Assembly: GCF_000633255.1 (NCBI RefSeq)
Contig: NZ_AYMJ01000012.1
Span: forward strand, 124,001-188,000
Length of the DNA: 64,000 nt
DNA from: Pseudomonas sp. H1h
GTDB taxonomy: Bacteria > Pseudomonadota > Gammaproteobacteria > Pseudomonadales > Pseudomonadaceae
Direction of reading: 5' to 3'
Part shown: piece by piece, positions 9,732-18,656 of the stretch
Position numbering within the stretch: the stretch's first letter is position 1
Layout: each line of letters begins with the position of its first letter
The notes under the pieces: model-generated
Databases searched by the model: none
The model's input: only the letters and a program-made list of their open reading frames with translations
Told to the model about the DNA's origin: nothing
Made by a program: the position numbers and the translations under genes

Positions 9732-10675
9732 GCATCGAGACCGACAAGAAGCACTGGGCCGACCGCGAGGAGCGCGGCAGTTTCCTGCTGATGAAATTTA
9801 CCGCGCTGGCCGCCAAAGTGCTTGGCCGGCGCCTGCTCAGTCCGTTGCTGTATGGCATCGTCCTGTACTTTTTCCTGTTCGGCCGTATCGCCCGACGCAG
9901 TGCCTGGCAATACCAGCAGCGTCTGGCCGACTGGAGCCAGCGCGACGATCTGCGCCCGAGCCACTGGCGGGTATTCGGCCAGTTCATGGCGTTCGCCGAT
10001 TCACTGCTCGACAAGCTCGACGTGTGGAACGGCAAGATCCGCATCGAGCAGATCGAAATCATCGACCCGGCACTGCTGCGCAATCAGTTGCGCGGCAATC
10101 GCGGGCAACTGCTGGTCGGCGCGCACCTGGGCAACCTCGAAGTCTGTCGGGCGCTGGCAGAGATCGGCGAAAAGGTCACCATGAACGTGCTGGTGCACAC
10201 CAAGCACGCCGAGCAGTTCAACCGCTTGCTGGGCGAGGCCGGAGCGACCAATCTGCGCCTGATTCAGGTCAGCGAACTGGACCCGGTGATCATGCTGCAA
10301 CTGCACGAACGCCTGGAGCGCGGCGAATGGCTGGCGATTGCCGGCGACCGCGTGCCACTGCACGGCGGACGCAGCGTCACCGTCGACTTTCTCGGCCACC
10401 CGGCCCCCTTCCCGCAGGGGCCGTGGCTGCTGGCCGGATTGCTCAAATGCCCGGTCAATTTGCTGATGTGCCTGAAACAACCGGACGGCCACTATCGCCT
10501 GACCCTCGAACCGTTCGCCGACAGCGTGGTGTGGACACGCCGCGAGCGCGAGCAGGTCATTCATCAGTGGGCCACCCGCTATGCGCAGCGCCTGAGTCAC
10601 TATTGCCTCGAAGCCCCGCACCAATGGTTCAACTTTTATCCATTCTGGAAGACCGATGACGACGCCAACCCATGA
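9728..10675 (+). CDS. Lysophospholipid (LpxL/HtrB-like) acyltransferase of the APE cluster
   Basis: The product is 315 residues. An N-terminal hydrophobic anchor lies near residues 25-55. The acyltransferase core has the HLGN motif (GAHLGNLEV near residue 133) and the later GDRVP segment near residue 208, as in lipid A-type late acyltransferases. It is expected to acylate a lipid-linked acceptor in the inner membrane, possibly transferring the polyene itself. The ATG at 9728 overlaps the glycosyltransferase stop. The 3' end overlaps the ammonia-lyase gene by 20 bp. Confidence 0.8.
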   Translation: MSIETDKKHWADREERGSFLLMKFTALAAKVLGRRLLSPLLYGIVLYFFLFGRIARRSAWQYQQRLADWSQRDDLRPSHWRVFGQFMAFADSLLDKLDVWNGKIRIEQIEIIDPALLRNQLRGNRGQLLVGAHLGNLEVCRALAEIGEKVTMNVLVHTKHAEQFNRLLGEAGATNLRLIQVSELDPVIMLQLHERLERGEWLAIAGDRVPLHGGRSVTVDFLGHPAPFPQGPWLLAGLLKCPVNLLMCLKQPDGHYRLTLEPFADSVVWTRREREQVIHQWATRYAQRLSHYCLEAPHQWFNFYPFWKTDDDANP

Positions 10676-12200
10676 GCCGGTAACCTTCGGCGAACGCCCT
10701 TTGCGCATCGAAGACGTGCTGACCCTGGCCAACCGTCAGGCGCCCGTGCAGTTGCAGAGCGACGCCGCTTACCGCGAACACATCGCCAAGGGTGCGCGGT
10801 TCCTCGATTCGCTGCTGGACAAGGAAGGCGTGATCTACGGCGTGACCACCGGTTACGGCGATTCCTGTGTGGTCGCAGTGCCGCTGCATCACGTCGAGGC
10901 GCTGCCCCGTCATCTGTACACCTTCCACGGTTGCGGGCTGGGCAAACTGCTCGACGCCCAGGCCACCCGCGCCGTACTGGCCGCGCGTTTGCAGTCGTTG
11001 TGCCACGGCGTGTCCGGAGTGCGAATCGAACTGCTGGAGCGCCTGCACGCGTTTCTTGAACATGACATCCTGCCGCTGATTCCGGAAGAAGGTTCGGTGG
11101 GTGCCAGCGGCGATCTGACGCCGCTGTCCTACGTCGCCGCGACCCTGTCCGGTGAGCGTGAAGTGACGTACCGTGGCGAGCGCCGCCAGTCCGCCGATGT
11201 GCACCGCGAGCTCGGCTGGACGCCATTGGTGCTGCGCCCGAAAGAAGCGCTGGCCTTGATGAACGGCACCGCGGTGATGACCGGCCTTGCCTGCCTCGCC
11301 TACGCCCGCGCCGACTATCTGCTGCAACTGGCCACACGCATCACCGCGCTCAACGTGGTCGCGCTACAAGGCAACCCGGAACACTTCGACGAGCGTCTGT
11401 TCGCCGCCAAACCGCACCCGGGGCAGATGCAGGTCGCCGCATGGCTGCGCAAGGATCTGGCGATCGACGCCCCGACTGCGCCGCTGCACCGCCTGCAGGA
11501 TCGCTACTCGCTGCGCTGCGCCCCGCATGTGCTCGGCGTGCTGGCCGACAGCCTGAACTGGCTGCGTTCGTTCATCGAAACCGAACTCAACAGCGCCAAT
11601 GACAACCCGATCATCGATGCCGAAGCCGAGCGTGTGCTGCACGGTGGGCACTTCTATGGCGGGCACATCGCCTTCGCCATGGACAGCCTGAAAAACCTGG
11701 TGGCCAACGTTGCCGACCTGCTCGACCGGCAACTCGCCTTGCTGGTCGATGAACGTTACAACCACGGCTTGCCGAGTAACCTGTCCGGCGCCCCGGCGGA
11801 TCGCGCGATGATCAACCATGGCTTCAAGGCCGTGCAGATCGGCACCAGCGCCTGGACCGCCGAAGCGCTGAAAAACACCATGCCGGCCAGCGTGTTCTCA
11901 CGCTCCACCGAGTGCCACAACCAGGACAAGGTGAGCATGGGCACCATCGCCGCCCGCGACGCAATTCGCGTACTGGAGCTGACCGAACAAGTGGCTGCCG
12001 CCACGTTGCTCGCGGCCAATCAGGGCGTCTGGTTGCGGGGTCGCGCTGAAGACGCACGTGCGCTGCCACCGTCTCTGGCCGCCATGCACGAAGAGCTGGC
12101 CAAGGACTTCCCGCCGGTCATCGAGGACCGCGCACTGGAAGGCGAACTGCGCCTGTGCCTGCAACGCATTGCCGAGCAACACTGGAGGCTGCATGCGTAG
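10656..12200 (+). CDS. MIO-dependent aromatic amino acid ammonia-lyase (HAL/PAL/TAL family)
   Basis: The product is 514 residues, the usual length for bacterial HAL-type enzymes, which remove ammonia from His, Phe or Tyr. Ala150-Ser151-Gly152 in GSVGASGDLTPLSY form the autocatalytic MIO electrophile. YGVTTGYG near Tyr61 is the catalytic lid, and NDNP and QDKVS are further active-site segments. The two-residue selectivity switch reads Phe90-His91 (TFHGCG), unlike Ser-His of histidase, Phe-Leu of PAL or His-Leu of TAL as I know them. A cinnamate- or coumarate-producing role for APE starter supply is plausible but unproven. It is embedded by overlaps in the operon, so a catabolic hut role is unlikely. 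Confidence 0.82.
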   Translation: MTTPTHEPVTFGERPLRIEDVLTLANRQAPVQLQSDAAYREHIAKGARFLDSLLDKEGVIYGVTTGYGDSCVVAVPLHHVEALPRHLYTFHGCGLGKLLDAQATRAVLAARLQSLCHGVSGVRIELLERLHAFLEHDILPLIPEEGSVGASGDLTPLSYVAATLSGEREVTYRGERRQSADVHRELGWTPLVLRPKEALALMNGTAVMTGLACLAYARADYLLQLATRITALNVVALQGNPEHFDERLFAAKPHPGQMQVAAWLRKDLAIDAPTAPLHRLQDRYSLRCAPHVLGVLADSLNWLRSFIETELNSANDNPIIDAEAERVLHGGHFYGGHIAFAMDSLKNLVANVADLLDRQLALLVDERYNHGLPSNLSGAPADRAMINHGFKAVQIGTSAWTAEALKNTMPASVFSRSTECHNQDKVSMGTIAARDAIRVLELTEQVAAATLLAANQGVWLRGRAEDARALPPSLAAMHEELAKDFPPVIEDRALEGELRLCLQRIAEQHWRLHA

Positions 12201-12618
12201 CGCCGGAGTGCTGCACGCCGACACGGAAATCCTCGTGCCGTTCTTCGACATCGACACCATGCACGTGGTCTGGCACGGGCATTACGTCAAATACCTGGAG
12301 GTGGCGCGTTGCGCGCTGCTCGACCGGATCGGCCACAACTACACGCAGATGTCCGAGTCCGGCTATGCGTGGCCGATCATCGACCTGCAACTGCGTTACG
12401 TGCGTGGCGCGGTGTTCGGCCAGCGCTTGAACGTGCGCGCCAGTCTGGTGGAGTGGGAGAACCGGTTGAAGATCAATTACCTGATCACCGACCTGCAGAG
12501 CGGCGAACGCCTGACTCGCGCCAGCTCGGTGCAAGTGGCGGTCGAGATCAGCAGCCGCGAGATGCAACTGGCCTCACCCAAAGTGTTCACCGATGCGGTG
12601 CAAAGGATGCTGCGATGA
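12193..12618 (+). CDS. apeK: Hotdog-fold acyl-ACP/CoA thioesterase of the APE cluster
   Basis: The product is 141 residues of the 4-hydroxybenzoyl-CoA thioesterase type. The active-site segment DIDTMHVVWHGHYVKYLE contains the conserved Asp and the His-Gly pair. It should release or proofread the ACP-bound polyene. The ATG at 12193 overlaps the ammonia-lyase stop by 8 bp, and its own stop overlaps the next ATG. The symbol is assigned by order and family. Confidence 0.8.
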   Translation: MRSAGVLHADTEILVPFFDIDTMHVVWHGHYVKYLEVARCALLDRIGHNYTQMSESGYAWPIIDLQLRYVRGAVFGQRLNVRASLVEWENRLKINYLITDLQSGERLTRASSVQVAVEISSREMQLASPKVFTDAVQRMLR

Positions 12619-13217
12619 ACCTGATCTGCAAATGCCTGGGTGCGATGGCACTGCTCGCGGTATCGAGCCTGGCCAGCGCCTTCGACCTGCAACAGCTAAG
12701 TGAGCAACTGGCGAAACCGGACGTGATTCACGGCCGGTTCATCCAGGAAAAACACCTGCGCGCCCTGCCCCAGCCGTTGATCAGCAAGGGCAGCTTCGTC
12801 CTGGCGAAAAGTCACGGCCTGCTCTGGTTGCTCAAGACCCCGCTGCAACAGGACTACCGCATCACCGGCAACGGCATCGCTCGCCGTGACGGCAACCGTT
12901 GGCAGATGTTGCCGAACAAGAGCGCCGGGGCCGAGCAGAACCGCTTGTTCCTCGCGGTACTGCAAGGTGACAGCAGCGGCCTGCAACGGGATTTCGAACT
13001 GGCCCTGAGCGGCGACGCACAGCAGTGGAAACTGACCCTGACCCCGCGCTCGTTGCTGCTCAAGCAAGTGTTCAACCGGATCAACATCGACGGCGGTGAG
13101 CTGGTGCAGACCATCGAACTGCTGGAAACCCAGGGCGACAGCACCGTGTTGCGCATGCAGGACAGCACCGCAAGCCAACCGTTGAGCGACACGGAGCAAC
13201 ATGACTTTGCCGAGTGA
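12615..13217 (+). CDS. LolA-like periplasmic outer-membrane lipoprotein carrier of the APE cluster
   Basis: The product is 200 residues with a clear signal peptide (MNLICKC, hydrophobic core, cleavage after SLASA near residue 22). The mature domain resembles the LolA half-barrel, with HGRFIQEKHL near residue 39. Dedicated LolA homologues occur in aryl polyene clusters and probably carry the hydrophobic polyene lipid across the periplasm to the outer membrane. It overlaps both neighbours. The position corresponds to apeL. Confidence 0.8.
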   Translation: MNLICKCLGAMALLAVSSLASAFDLQQLSEQLAKPDVIHGRFIQEKHLRALPQPLISKGSFVLAKSHGLLWLLKTPLQQDYRITGNGIARRDGNRWQMLPNKSAGAEQNRLFLAVLQGDSSGLQRDFELALSGDAQQWKLTLTPRSLLLKQVFNRINIDGGELVQTIELLETQGDSTVLRMQDSTASQPLSDTEQHDFAE

Positions 13218-15540
13218 ACGCAGGCTGCCTTGGCTGTTCCTGATCCTGCTGCTGGCGGTCGTCGCGCTGGCCGGGTGGCAGTGGCGCGACGGTGCGCCGC
13301 TGTCGGCCAACCTCATGGAACTGGTGCCCGGCACCCACCCTGACGCCCTCGAACTGCGTGCCGAACAGCGCATGCAGGAACCGCTCAACCGGGAAATGCT
13401 GGTGCTGGTCGGCCACGCCGATCGCCAGCAGGCGGTCGCCATGGCACAAACCCTGGGCGAGCAGTGGCAAGCCAGCGGTCTGTTCGAAAAGGTCCAGTGG
13501 AACCTGCAAGCCGACCTCCCGGCCCTGCGCACGCAACTGTTGCAAGGACGTCTGGCGATGCTCTCGGCGGATGACCGGCAACTGCTGAGCGAACATCCTG
13601 ACGCGTTTATTCAGCAACGGGTGCAGGCCCTGTTCGACCCGTTCACCGGTTTCAGTCTGGTGCCGAGCCAGGATGACTGGCTGGGCCTCACCGGACGCAT
13701 CCAGAACAGCCAGCCGAAGCACGGCGCGGTGCAGCTGGACATCGGCAGCGGCGTACTGGTCGCCGACGCCGACGGCAAGAGCTGGGTGCTGTTGCGCGCG
13801 CGCACCACCGGCAATGCCTTCGACATGAACCTGCCGCTGAAAGTCGCGGACTTGCTCCAGCACAGTCGCGAGCAAGCGGCGAAAGCCGACGTGCAACTGC
13901 TGGCCGCCAGCGGCCTGCTCTACGCCGCCAACGGTCAGCAACAAGCCACTCGCGAAATGACCTGGGTCGGCGGCGGCGCCACCCTTGGCATTCTGTTGCT
14001 GCTGCTGTTGGTGTTTCGTCGCTGGCGGGTGTTGCTGGCGTTTGTGCCGGTGCTGGTGGGCATGTTGTTCGGTGCGGTGGCCTGCGTGGCGCTGTTCGGC
14101 CACATGCATGTGATGACGCTGGTGCTGGGTTCCAGCCTGATCGGCGTAGCAGTCGACTACCCGCTGCACTATCTGTCGAAGAGCTGGAGCCTCAAACCGT
14201 GGCGCAGTTGGCCGGCCTTGCGCCTGACGCTCTGCGGGCTGACCTTGAGCCTGATCACCAGCGCCATCGGTTATCTGGCGTTGGCCTGGACGCCATTCCC
14301 GGCGCTGACGCAGATCGCGGTGTTCTCTGCCGCCGGATTGCTCGGTGCTTACCTGTCGGCGGTGTGCCTGCTGCCGGCCCTGCTGAAAAACGTCGAGCTG
14401 CTTCCCGCGCAATGGCCGCTACGCCTGGCCGAACGCCTGGTGAAACTGCGCGAAACCCTGCTCGAACACGTGCGCACGCCGGTGCTGCTGGCGCTATTGA
14501 TCGCCTTCTGCGCCGGCGGTCTGGTGCAACTGCAAAGCAAGAACGACATTCGTCAGTGGGTCGGCGCGCCGCAACGCCTGACTGACGAAGCGCAAACCAT
14601 CGCGCGCATCACCGGCTATCAACCGACCAGCCAGTTCTTCCTGGTGCGCGGGGCCAATCAGCAGGAATTACTGGAGCGTCAGGCCGCGTTGAGCGAGCGC
14701 CTGCAACAACTGGTCAACCTCGACAAACTGCAAGGTTATCTGGCCCTCGATCAACTGCTCAGCCCGCCGAGCCAGCAACAGCAGGTTCGCGAAGCACTGC
14801 GCAAACTGCCGCAATACTGGCAGCCATTGCAGGACCTCGGCGTACCGCTCGCCGCGCTGCAAAGCGAGCTGCAACAATTGCAGAATCTGCCCGCCGAGGA
14901 CATCGACGCGGCACTGGCCGGCCCGCTGGGCGAGCCTTACCGCACGCTATGGCTCGGTCCGACCGCAGACGGCGTGGCGGCGATGACCAGCCTGCAAGGC
15001 CTGAACAACCCGGCGCTGCTGCGGGTGCAGGCACTCGACTTGCCGGGGGTGATGCTGGTTGACCGCCTTGGCGAGTTGAACGAGGTGTTCGCCGCGACTC
15101 AGATCAGCGCCGCCGAATTGAAACTCGCCTCCTGCGTGTTGATCGTGCTGGTACTGATCGTGCCATTCGGCTTCGGCGGCGCGCTGCGCATCGTCGCCCT
15201 GCCGCTGCTGGCGGCGCTGTGCAGTCTCGCCAGTCTCGGCTGGCTCGGCCAGCCGCTGACCCTGTTCAGCCTGTTCGGCCTGCTGCTGGTGACGGCCATC
15301 AGCGTCGATTACGCGATCCTCATGCGCGAGCAGGTCGGCGGTGCCGCTGTCAGCCTGCTAGGCACCTTGCTGGCGGCGCTGACGACGTGGCTGTCGTTCG
15401 GTCTGCTGGCAGTGTCCAGCACGCCGGCGGTGAGCAATTTCGGTCTGGCGGTCAGTCTCGGGCTGGCCTTCAGCTTCATCCTCGCGCCGTGGGCCGGGCG
15501 TCACGCCCACAGCGCCGTCGTCGCGGAGCCCGCAGCGTGA
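13201..15540 (+). CDS. MMPL/RND-type exporter of the APE cluster
   Basis: This 779-residue inner-membrane protein has one N-terminal helix, a large periplasmic domain, then two blocks of about five helices (roughly residues 255-400 and 635-770) separated by a second periplasmic domain. This is the MMPL arrangement. Conserved helix residues include GVAVDYPLHYLS near residue 316 and TAISVDYAILMREQ near 700, holding the Asp-Tyr pairs of the proton relay. It probably exports the finished polyene lipid from the inner membrane, handing it to the LolA-like carrier encoded just upstream. It overlaps the preceding gene by 17 bp and the following one by 1 bp. Confidence 0.85.
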   Translation: MTLPSERRLPWLFLILLLAVVALAGWQWRDGAPLSANLMELVPGTHPDALELRAEQRMQEPLNREMLVLVGHADRQQAVAMAQTLGEQWQASGLFEKVQWNLQADLPALRTQLLQGRLAMLSADDRQLLSEHPDAFIQQRVQALFDPFTGFSLVPSQDDWLGLTGRIQNSQPKHGAVQLDIGSGVLVADADGKSWVLLRARTTGNAFDMNLPLKVADLLQHSREQAAKADVQLLAASGLLYAANGQQQATREMTWVGGGATLGILLLLLLVFRRWRVLLAFVPVLVGMLFGAVACVALFGHMHVMTLVLGSSLIGVAVDYPLHYLSKSWSLKPWRSWPALRLTLCGLTLSLITSAIGYLALAWTPFPALTQIAVFSAAGLLGAYLSAVCLLPALLKNVELLPAQWPLRLAERLVKLRETLLEHVRTPVLLALLIAFCAGGLVQLQSKNDIRQWVGAPQRLTDEAQTIARITGYQPTSQFFLVRGANQQELLERQAALSERLQQLVNLDKLQGYLALDQLLSPPSQQQQVREALRKLPQYWQPLQDLGVPLAALQSELQQLQNLPAEDIDAALAGPLGEPYRTLWLGPTADGVAAMTSLQGLNNPALLRVQALDLPGVMLVDRLGELNEVFAATQISAAELKLASCVLIVLVLIVPFGFGGALRIVALPLLAALCSLASLGWLGQPLTLFSLFGLLLVTAISVDYAILMREQVGGAAVSLLGTLLAALTTWLSFGLLAVSSTPAVSNFGLAVSLGLAFSFILAPWAGRHAHSAVVAEPAA

Positions 15541-16700
15541 TGGTCGCCGGCTTCTGGCTGATGGCCCTGGCGCTGTTCGCCGTGGCGACCCGCATCGGCC
15601 GGCATTTCGGCCTGATCCCGATCGTCAGCCAGTTGCTGCTGGCAAGCTTCGGTTTGCCGCTGTTGATGTACTTCTGGATCGAACCGGGCTGGCAACTCAG
15701 TGGCCCCGTGCTGATTGCACCGGTGTGGCTGAAAGACCTCTACAGTCTGAGTTTCGCGCTGTTGCTGGGGCACATCCTCAGCGATGTGATCGACCTGCGC
15801 CTGGATCGCCAGAGTGTGAAAATCGCCGTGCCGAGTTTTGCCGTGCCGTTCGCCTGTGGGCTGGTGGTCGCCTGTTGGCTGATGCCGGCACAACCGTGGC
15901 TGAATTCGCTGGCGATCGGTCTGGTGTTCGCGATTACCGCAATCCCGGTGCTGTACCTGTACCTGCGCCACATCGACTACCCACCTGCCGCCACTCGGCG
16001 TCTGGTGCAGACCGCGATCCTAATCGACCTGACCTGCTGGACACTGTTCGGCCTCGCTCAGGGCAGCCTGCATTTGAACAGCCTGTTGCTGCCGCTGGGG
16101 TTGGCGTGTGTGCCGGTGCTGCTGCACTTGTTGCGCGTGCGTCGACCGCTGACCTACAGCCTCGGCTTCTTCGCGCTGCTGGTGCTGGCCGAGCACTACA
16201 AGCTCAACGCACTGATTGTCGGCATCGGCTACCTGTTGTGCATGGCGTTGTTGAAAGTGCCATTGGTGCTGCCATTGCCGGCGCTGTGGATGAGCCGTTT
16301 GCAGACGTGGATCGCGATCCCGCTGATCCTCACGTTCGGCATCGTGCAGATCGACGTGCACAGTGCCCTCGCCAGCCTCGGTGCGGTGCAATGGGCCGCC
16401 CTGCTGCTGTTGCCGATCGCCAGTAAACTGCTCGGTAACTGGCTCGGGCTGGGCTGGGCCGGTGCATCGTTCGAAGGTGCCAGCCGCTGGCGCGAAAGCG
16501 TGCTGCTGAACATCCGTGGCCTGAGCGAAATCGTCTTTCTCAACCTGTTGCTGCAACAACAGCTGATCAGCCCGGCGCTGTACTTCGCGCTGATGCTGAT
16601 GGGCCTGATCGCGACGCTGTTGCCGGCCCTGATCGGCCTGCATCGCGCGCCCCTGAAACACACCGCCACCGCGCCCGGGAGTTCACGTGCCAACCGTTGA
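15540..16700 (+). CDS. CPA2-like cation:proton antiporter in the APE cluster
   Basis: This 386-residue protein is almost entirely hydrophobic, with about 12 helices. The C-terminal block NIRGLSEIVFLNLLLQQ followed by an MGLIATLLPAL helix is the hallmark of Na+/H+ exchangers of the CPA2 family. The ATG at 15540 overlaps the exporter stop by one base; a longer frame upstream reads out of frame through the exporter gene and is rejected. No C-terminal RCK domain is present. Its role in polyene export is unknown. It may energise or pH-balance the transport step, which is inference. Confidence 0.7.
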   Translation: MVAGFWLMALALFAVATRIGRHFGLIPIVSQLLLASFGLPLLMYFWIEPGWQLSGPVLIAPVWLKDLYSLSFALLLGHILSDVIDLRLDRQSVKIAVPSFAVPFACGLVVACWLMPAQPWLNSLAIGLVFAITAIPVLYLYLRHIDYPPAATRRLVQTAILIDLTCWTLFGLAQGSLHLNSLLLPLGLACVPVLLHLLRVRRPLTYSLGFFALLVLAEHYKLNALIVGIGYLLCMALLKVPLVLPLPALWMSRLQTWIAIPLILTFGIVQIDVHSALASLGAVQWAALLLLPIASKLLGNWLGLGWAGASFEGASRWRESVLLNIRGLSEIVFLNLLLQQQLISPALYFALMLMGLIATLLPALIGLHRAPLKHTATAPGSSRANR

Positions 16701-17934
16701 AATGCAACGTCGTCAGGTAGTGATCATCGGTGCCGGCCCGTCCGGCGCCATCGCCTCCGCCCTGCTCCAGCGCAAGGGCCACGATGTGCTGGTGATCGAG
16801 CGCCAGCACTTCCCACGCTTTTCCATCGGCGAAAGCCTGCTGTGTCATTGCCTGGATTTCGTCGAAGAGGCCGGCATGCTCGACGCCGTCAACGCCGCCG
16901 GGTTCCAGCGCAAGACCGGCGCTGCGTTCGCCTGGGGCGAGCGCTATAGCGCGTTCGATTTCAGCGACACCTTCAGCGGTGGCAAGCCGACCACTTTCCA
17001 GGTGCAGCGCGCCGATTTCGACAAGCTGCTGGCTGATCAGGCGGCGCTGCAAGGTGTCGAGATCCGTTATGGCGAGGCCATCGTCCGCGTCGATTTCAAC
17101 CGGGCCAAACCGCAGCTCGACGTGCGGCGCGAAGACGGCAGTGAATACCACGTCGAAGCGGATTTTGTGCTCGACGCCAGCGGTTACGGTCGCGTGTTGT
17201 CGCGCTTGCTCGATCTTGAAGCACCGTCGAATTTCCCGCTGCGCCAGGCAGTGTTCGCCCACGTCGAAGATCACATCGACAACCCGGCCTTCGACCGCGA
17301 GAAAATCCTCGTCACCACCCATCCAGAGCACCGCGACATCTGGTTCTGGACGATCCCGTTCAGCAACGGTCGCTGCTCAGTGGGCGTAGTGGCTGCCGCC
17401 GAACACTTCAAGGGCCGCGATAGCGATCTGGACGCTTGTCTGCGCGGCTTCATCGCACAAACCCCAAGCCTCGCCGGCGTGCTGAACAACGCCGTGTGGG
17501 ACACCCCGGCGCGCACCCTCGGCGGTTATGCGGCCAACGTCAAAACCCTGCACGGCCCGGGCTTCGCCCTGCTCGGCAACGCGGCGGAATTTCTCGACCC
17601 GGTGTTTTCCTCCGGCGTGACCATCGCCATGCGCTCGGCGAGCATGGCCGCCGCGGTGTTGCACCGTCAGTTGCAAGGCGAAGCTGTTGATTGGCTGCAC
17701 GAGTTCGCCGCGCCGCTCAAACGCGGGGTCGACACTTTTCGCTGCTACGTCGAGGGCTGGTACGCCGGCACCTTCCAGGACGTGATTTTTCATGAAGACA
17801 GCCAGGCGGACATCCGCCGGATGATCTGCTCGATCCTCGCCGGTTACGCCTGGGATGAACGCAACCCGTTCGTCAGCGAAGCGCGCCGCCGGCTGAAGAT
17901 GATTTCCGAACTCTGTGCAAAGGACGCCCCATGA
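16687..17934 (+). CDS. FAD-dependent oxidoreductase, flavin halogenase-like
   Basis: The product is 415 residues. GAGPSG (residues 15-20) is the FAD Rossmann motif and FPRFSIGES (42-50) is a typical halogenase/monooxygenase segment. Lys76 in FQRKTGAAF aligns with the region of the catalytic halogenase Lys. Trp219-Phe-Trp-Thr-Ile-Pro224 matches the WxWxIP motif of flavin-dependent halogenases, and FLDPVFSSGV near residue 306 is the second flavin segment. Xanthomonadins, the related pigments of Xanthomonas, are brominated aryl polyenes, so a halogenating role is possible; a hydroxylase or desaturase is the alternative. The start is GTG at 16687, overlapping the antiporter gene by 14 bp; ATG at 16702 is possible. 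Confidence 0.75.
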   Translation: MPTVEMQRRQVVIIGAGPSGAIASALLQRKGHDVLVIERQHFPRFSIGESLLCHCLDFVEEAGMLDAVNAAGFQRKTGAAFAWGERYSAFDFSDTFSGGKPTTFQVQRADFDKLLADQAALQGVEIRYGEAIVRVDFNRAKPQLDVRREDGSEYHVEADFVLDASGYGRVLSRLLDLEAPSNFPLRQAVFAHVEDHIDNPAFDREKILVTTHPEHRDIWFWTIPFSNGRCSVGVVAAAEHFKGRDSDLDACLRGFIAQTPSLAGVLNNAVWDTPARTLGGYAANVKTLHGPGFALLGNAAEFLDPVFSSGVTIAMRSASMAAAVLHRQLQGEAVDWLHEFAAPLKRGVDTFRCYVEGWYAGTFQDVIFHEDSQADIRRMICSILAGYAWDERNPFVSEARRRLKMISELCAKDAP

Positions 17935-18656
17935 ATTACTTGAGCGACAGCTACGTCGAGGAAACCCGCTTCGGTTTCTGGTTCCTGCGCAGCCACACCT
18001 GGCAGCACCATGTGTTGCGCGTGGCGATCAACGACCTGCGCGGGCTGTTCAGCGAGTCACTGCCCGCCAATCCGGTGCTGCTGGATGCCGGCTGTGGCCA
18101 GGGCAAGTCGTTCCGGCATCTGCGCCAGACCTTCGCCCCACAGCGTTTGATTGGCATCGATGCGGACCCACACAGCCTTGAATTGAGCGCTGCAGAAGCG
18201 GCGCGCCAGGGTTTCGACGTCGAGCTGATCGGCAGCGACTGCGCCACGCTCAACGTGGCGGACGCCAGTGTCGATCTGCTGTTCTGCCACCAGACCTTTC
18301 ATCATCTGGTCGAACAGCAAAAGGCCCTCGCCGAGTTCTATCGTGTGCTCAAACCGGGTGGTTACCTGCTGTTCGCCGAGTCCACCGAGGCCTACATTGA
18401 TACTTGGGTGATCCGCTGGCTGTTCCGCCATCCAATGCATGTGCAAAAGAGCGCGGCGCAGTATCTGGAGATGATTCGCCAGCAGGGTTTCGAGTTCGCC
18501 GAGCGCAATGTCTCGTACCCGTATCTGTGGTGGAGCCGGTCGAAAGATTTCGGCTTGCTGGAGCGGTTTGGATTGCGCCGGCCAAAACCGTTCGGCGAGC
18601 GCGAAGAAACCTTGGTGAATGTCGTTGCCCGCAAGCCATTGCAGGAATCCATCTGA
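17931..18656 (+). CDS. SAM-dependent methyltransferase of the APE cluster
   Basis: This 241-residue class I methyltransferase has the SAM-binding motif I LDAGCGQGKSF near residues 47-57, the acidic motif II residue in GIDADP near residue 75 and a motif IV/V segment DLLFCHQTFHHL near residue 115. It probably methylates the aryl head group, since O- or C-methylated rings are known in aryl polyenes. It overlaps both neighbours by 4 and 1 bp. Confidence 0.78.
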   Translation: MNYLSDSYVEETRFGFWFLRSHTWQHHVLRVAINDLRGLFSESLPANPVLLDAGCGQGKSFRHLRQTFAPQRLIGIDADPHSLELSAAEAARQGFDVELIGSDCATLNVADASVDLLFCHQTFHHLVEQQKALAEFYRVLKPGGYLLFAESTEAYIDTWVIRWLFRHPMHVQKSAAQYLEMIRQQGFEFAERNVSYPYLWWSRSKDFGLLERFGLRRPKPFGEREETLVNVVARKPLQESI

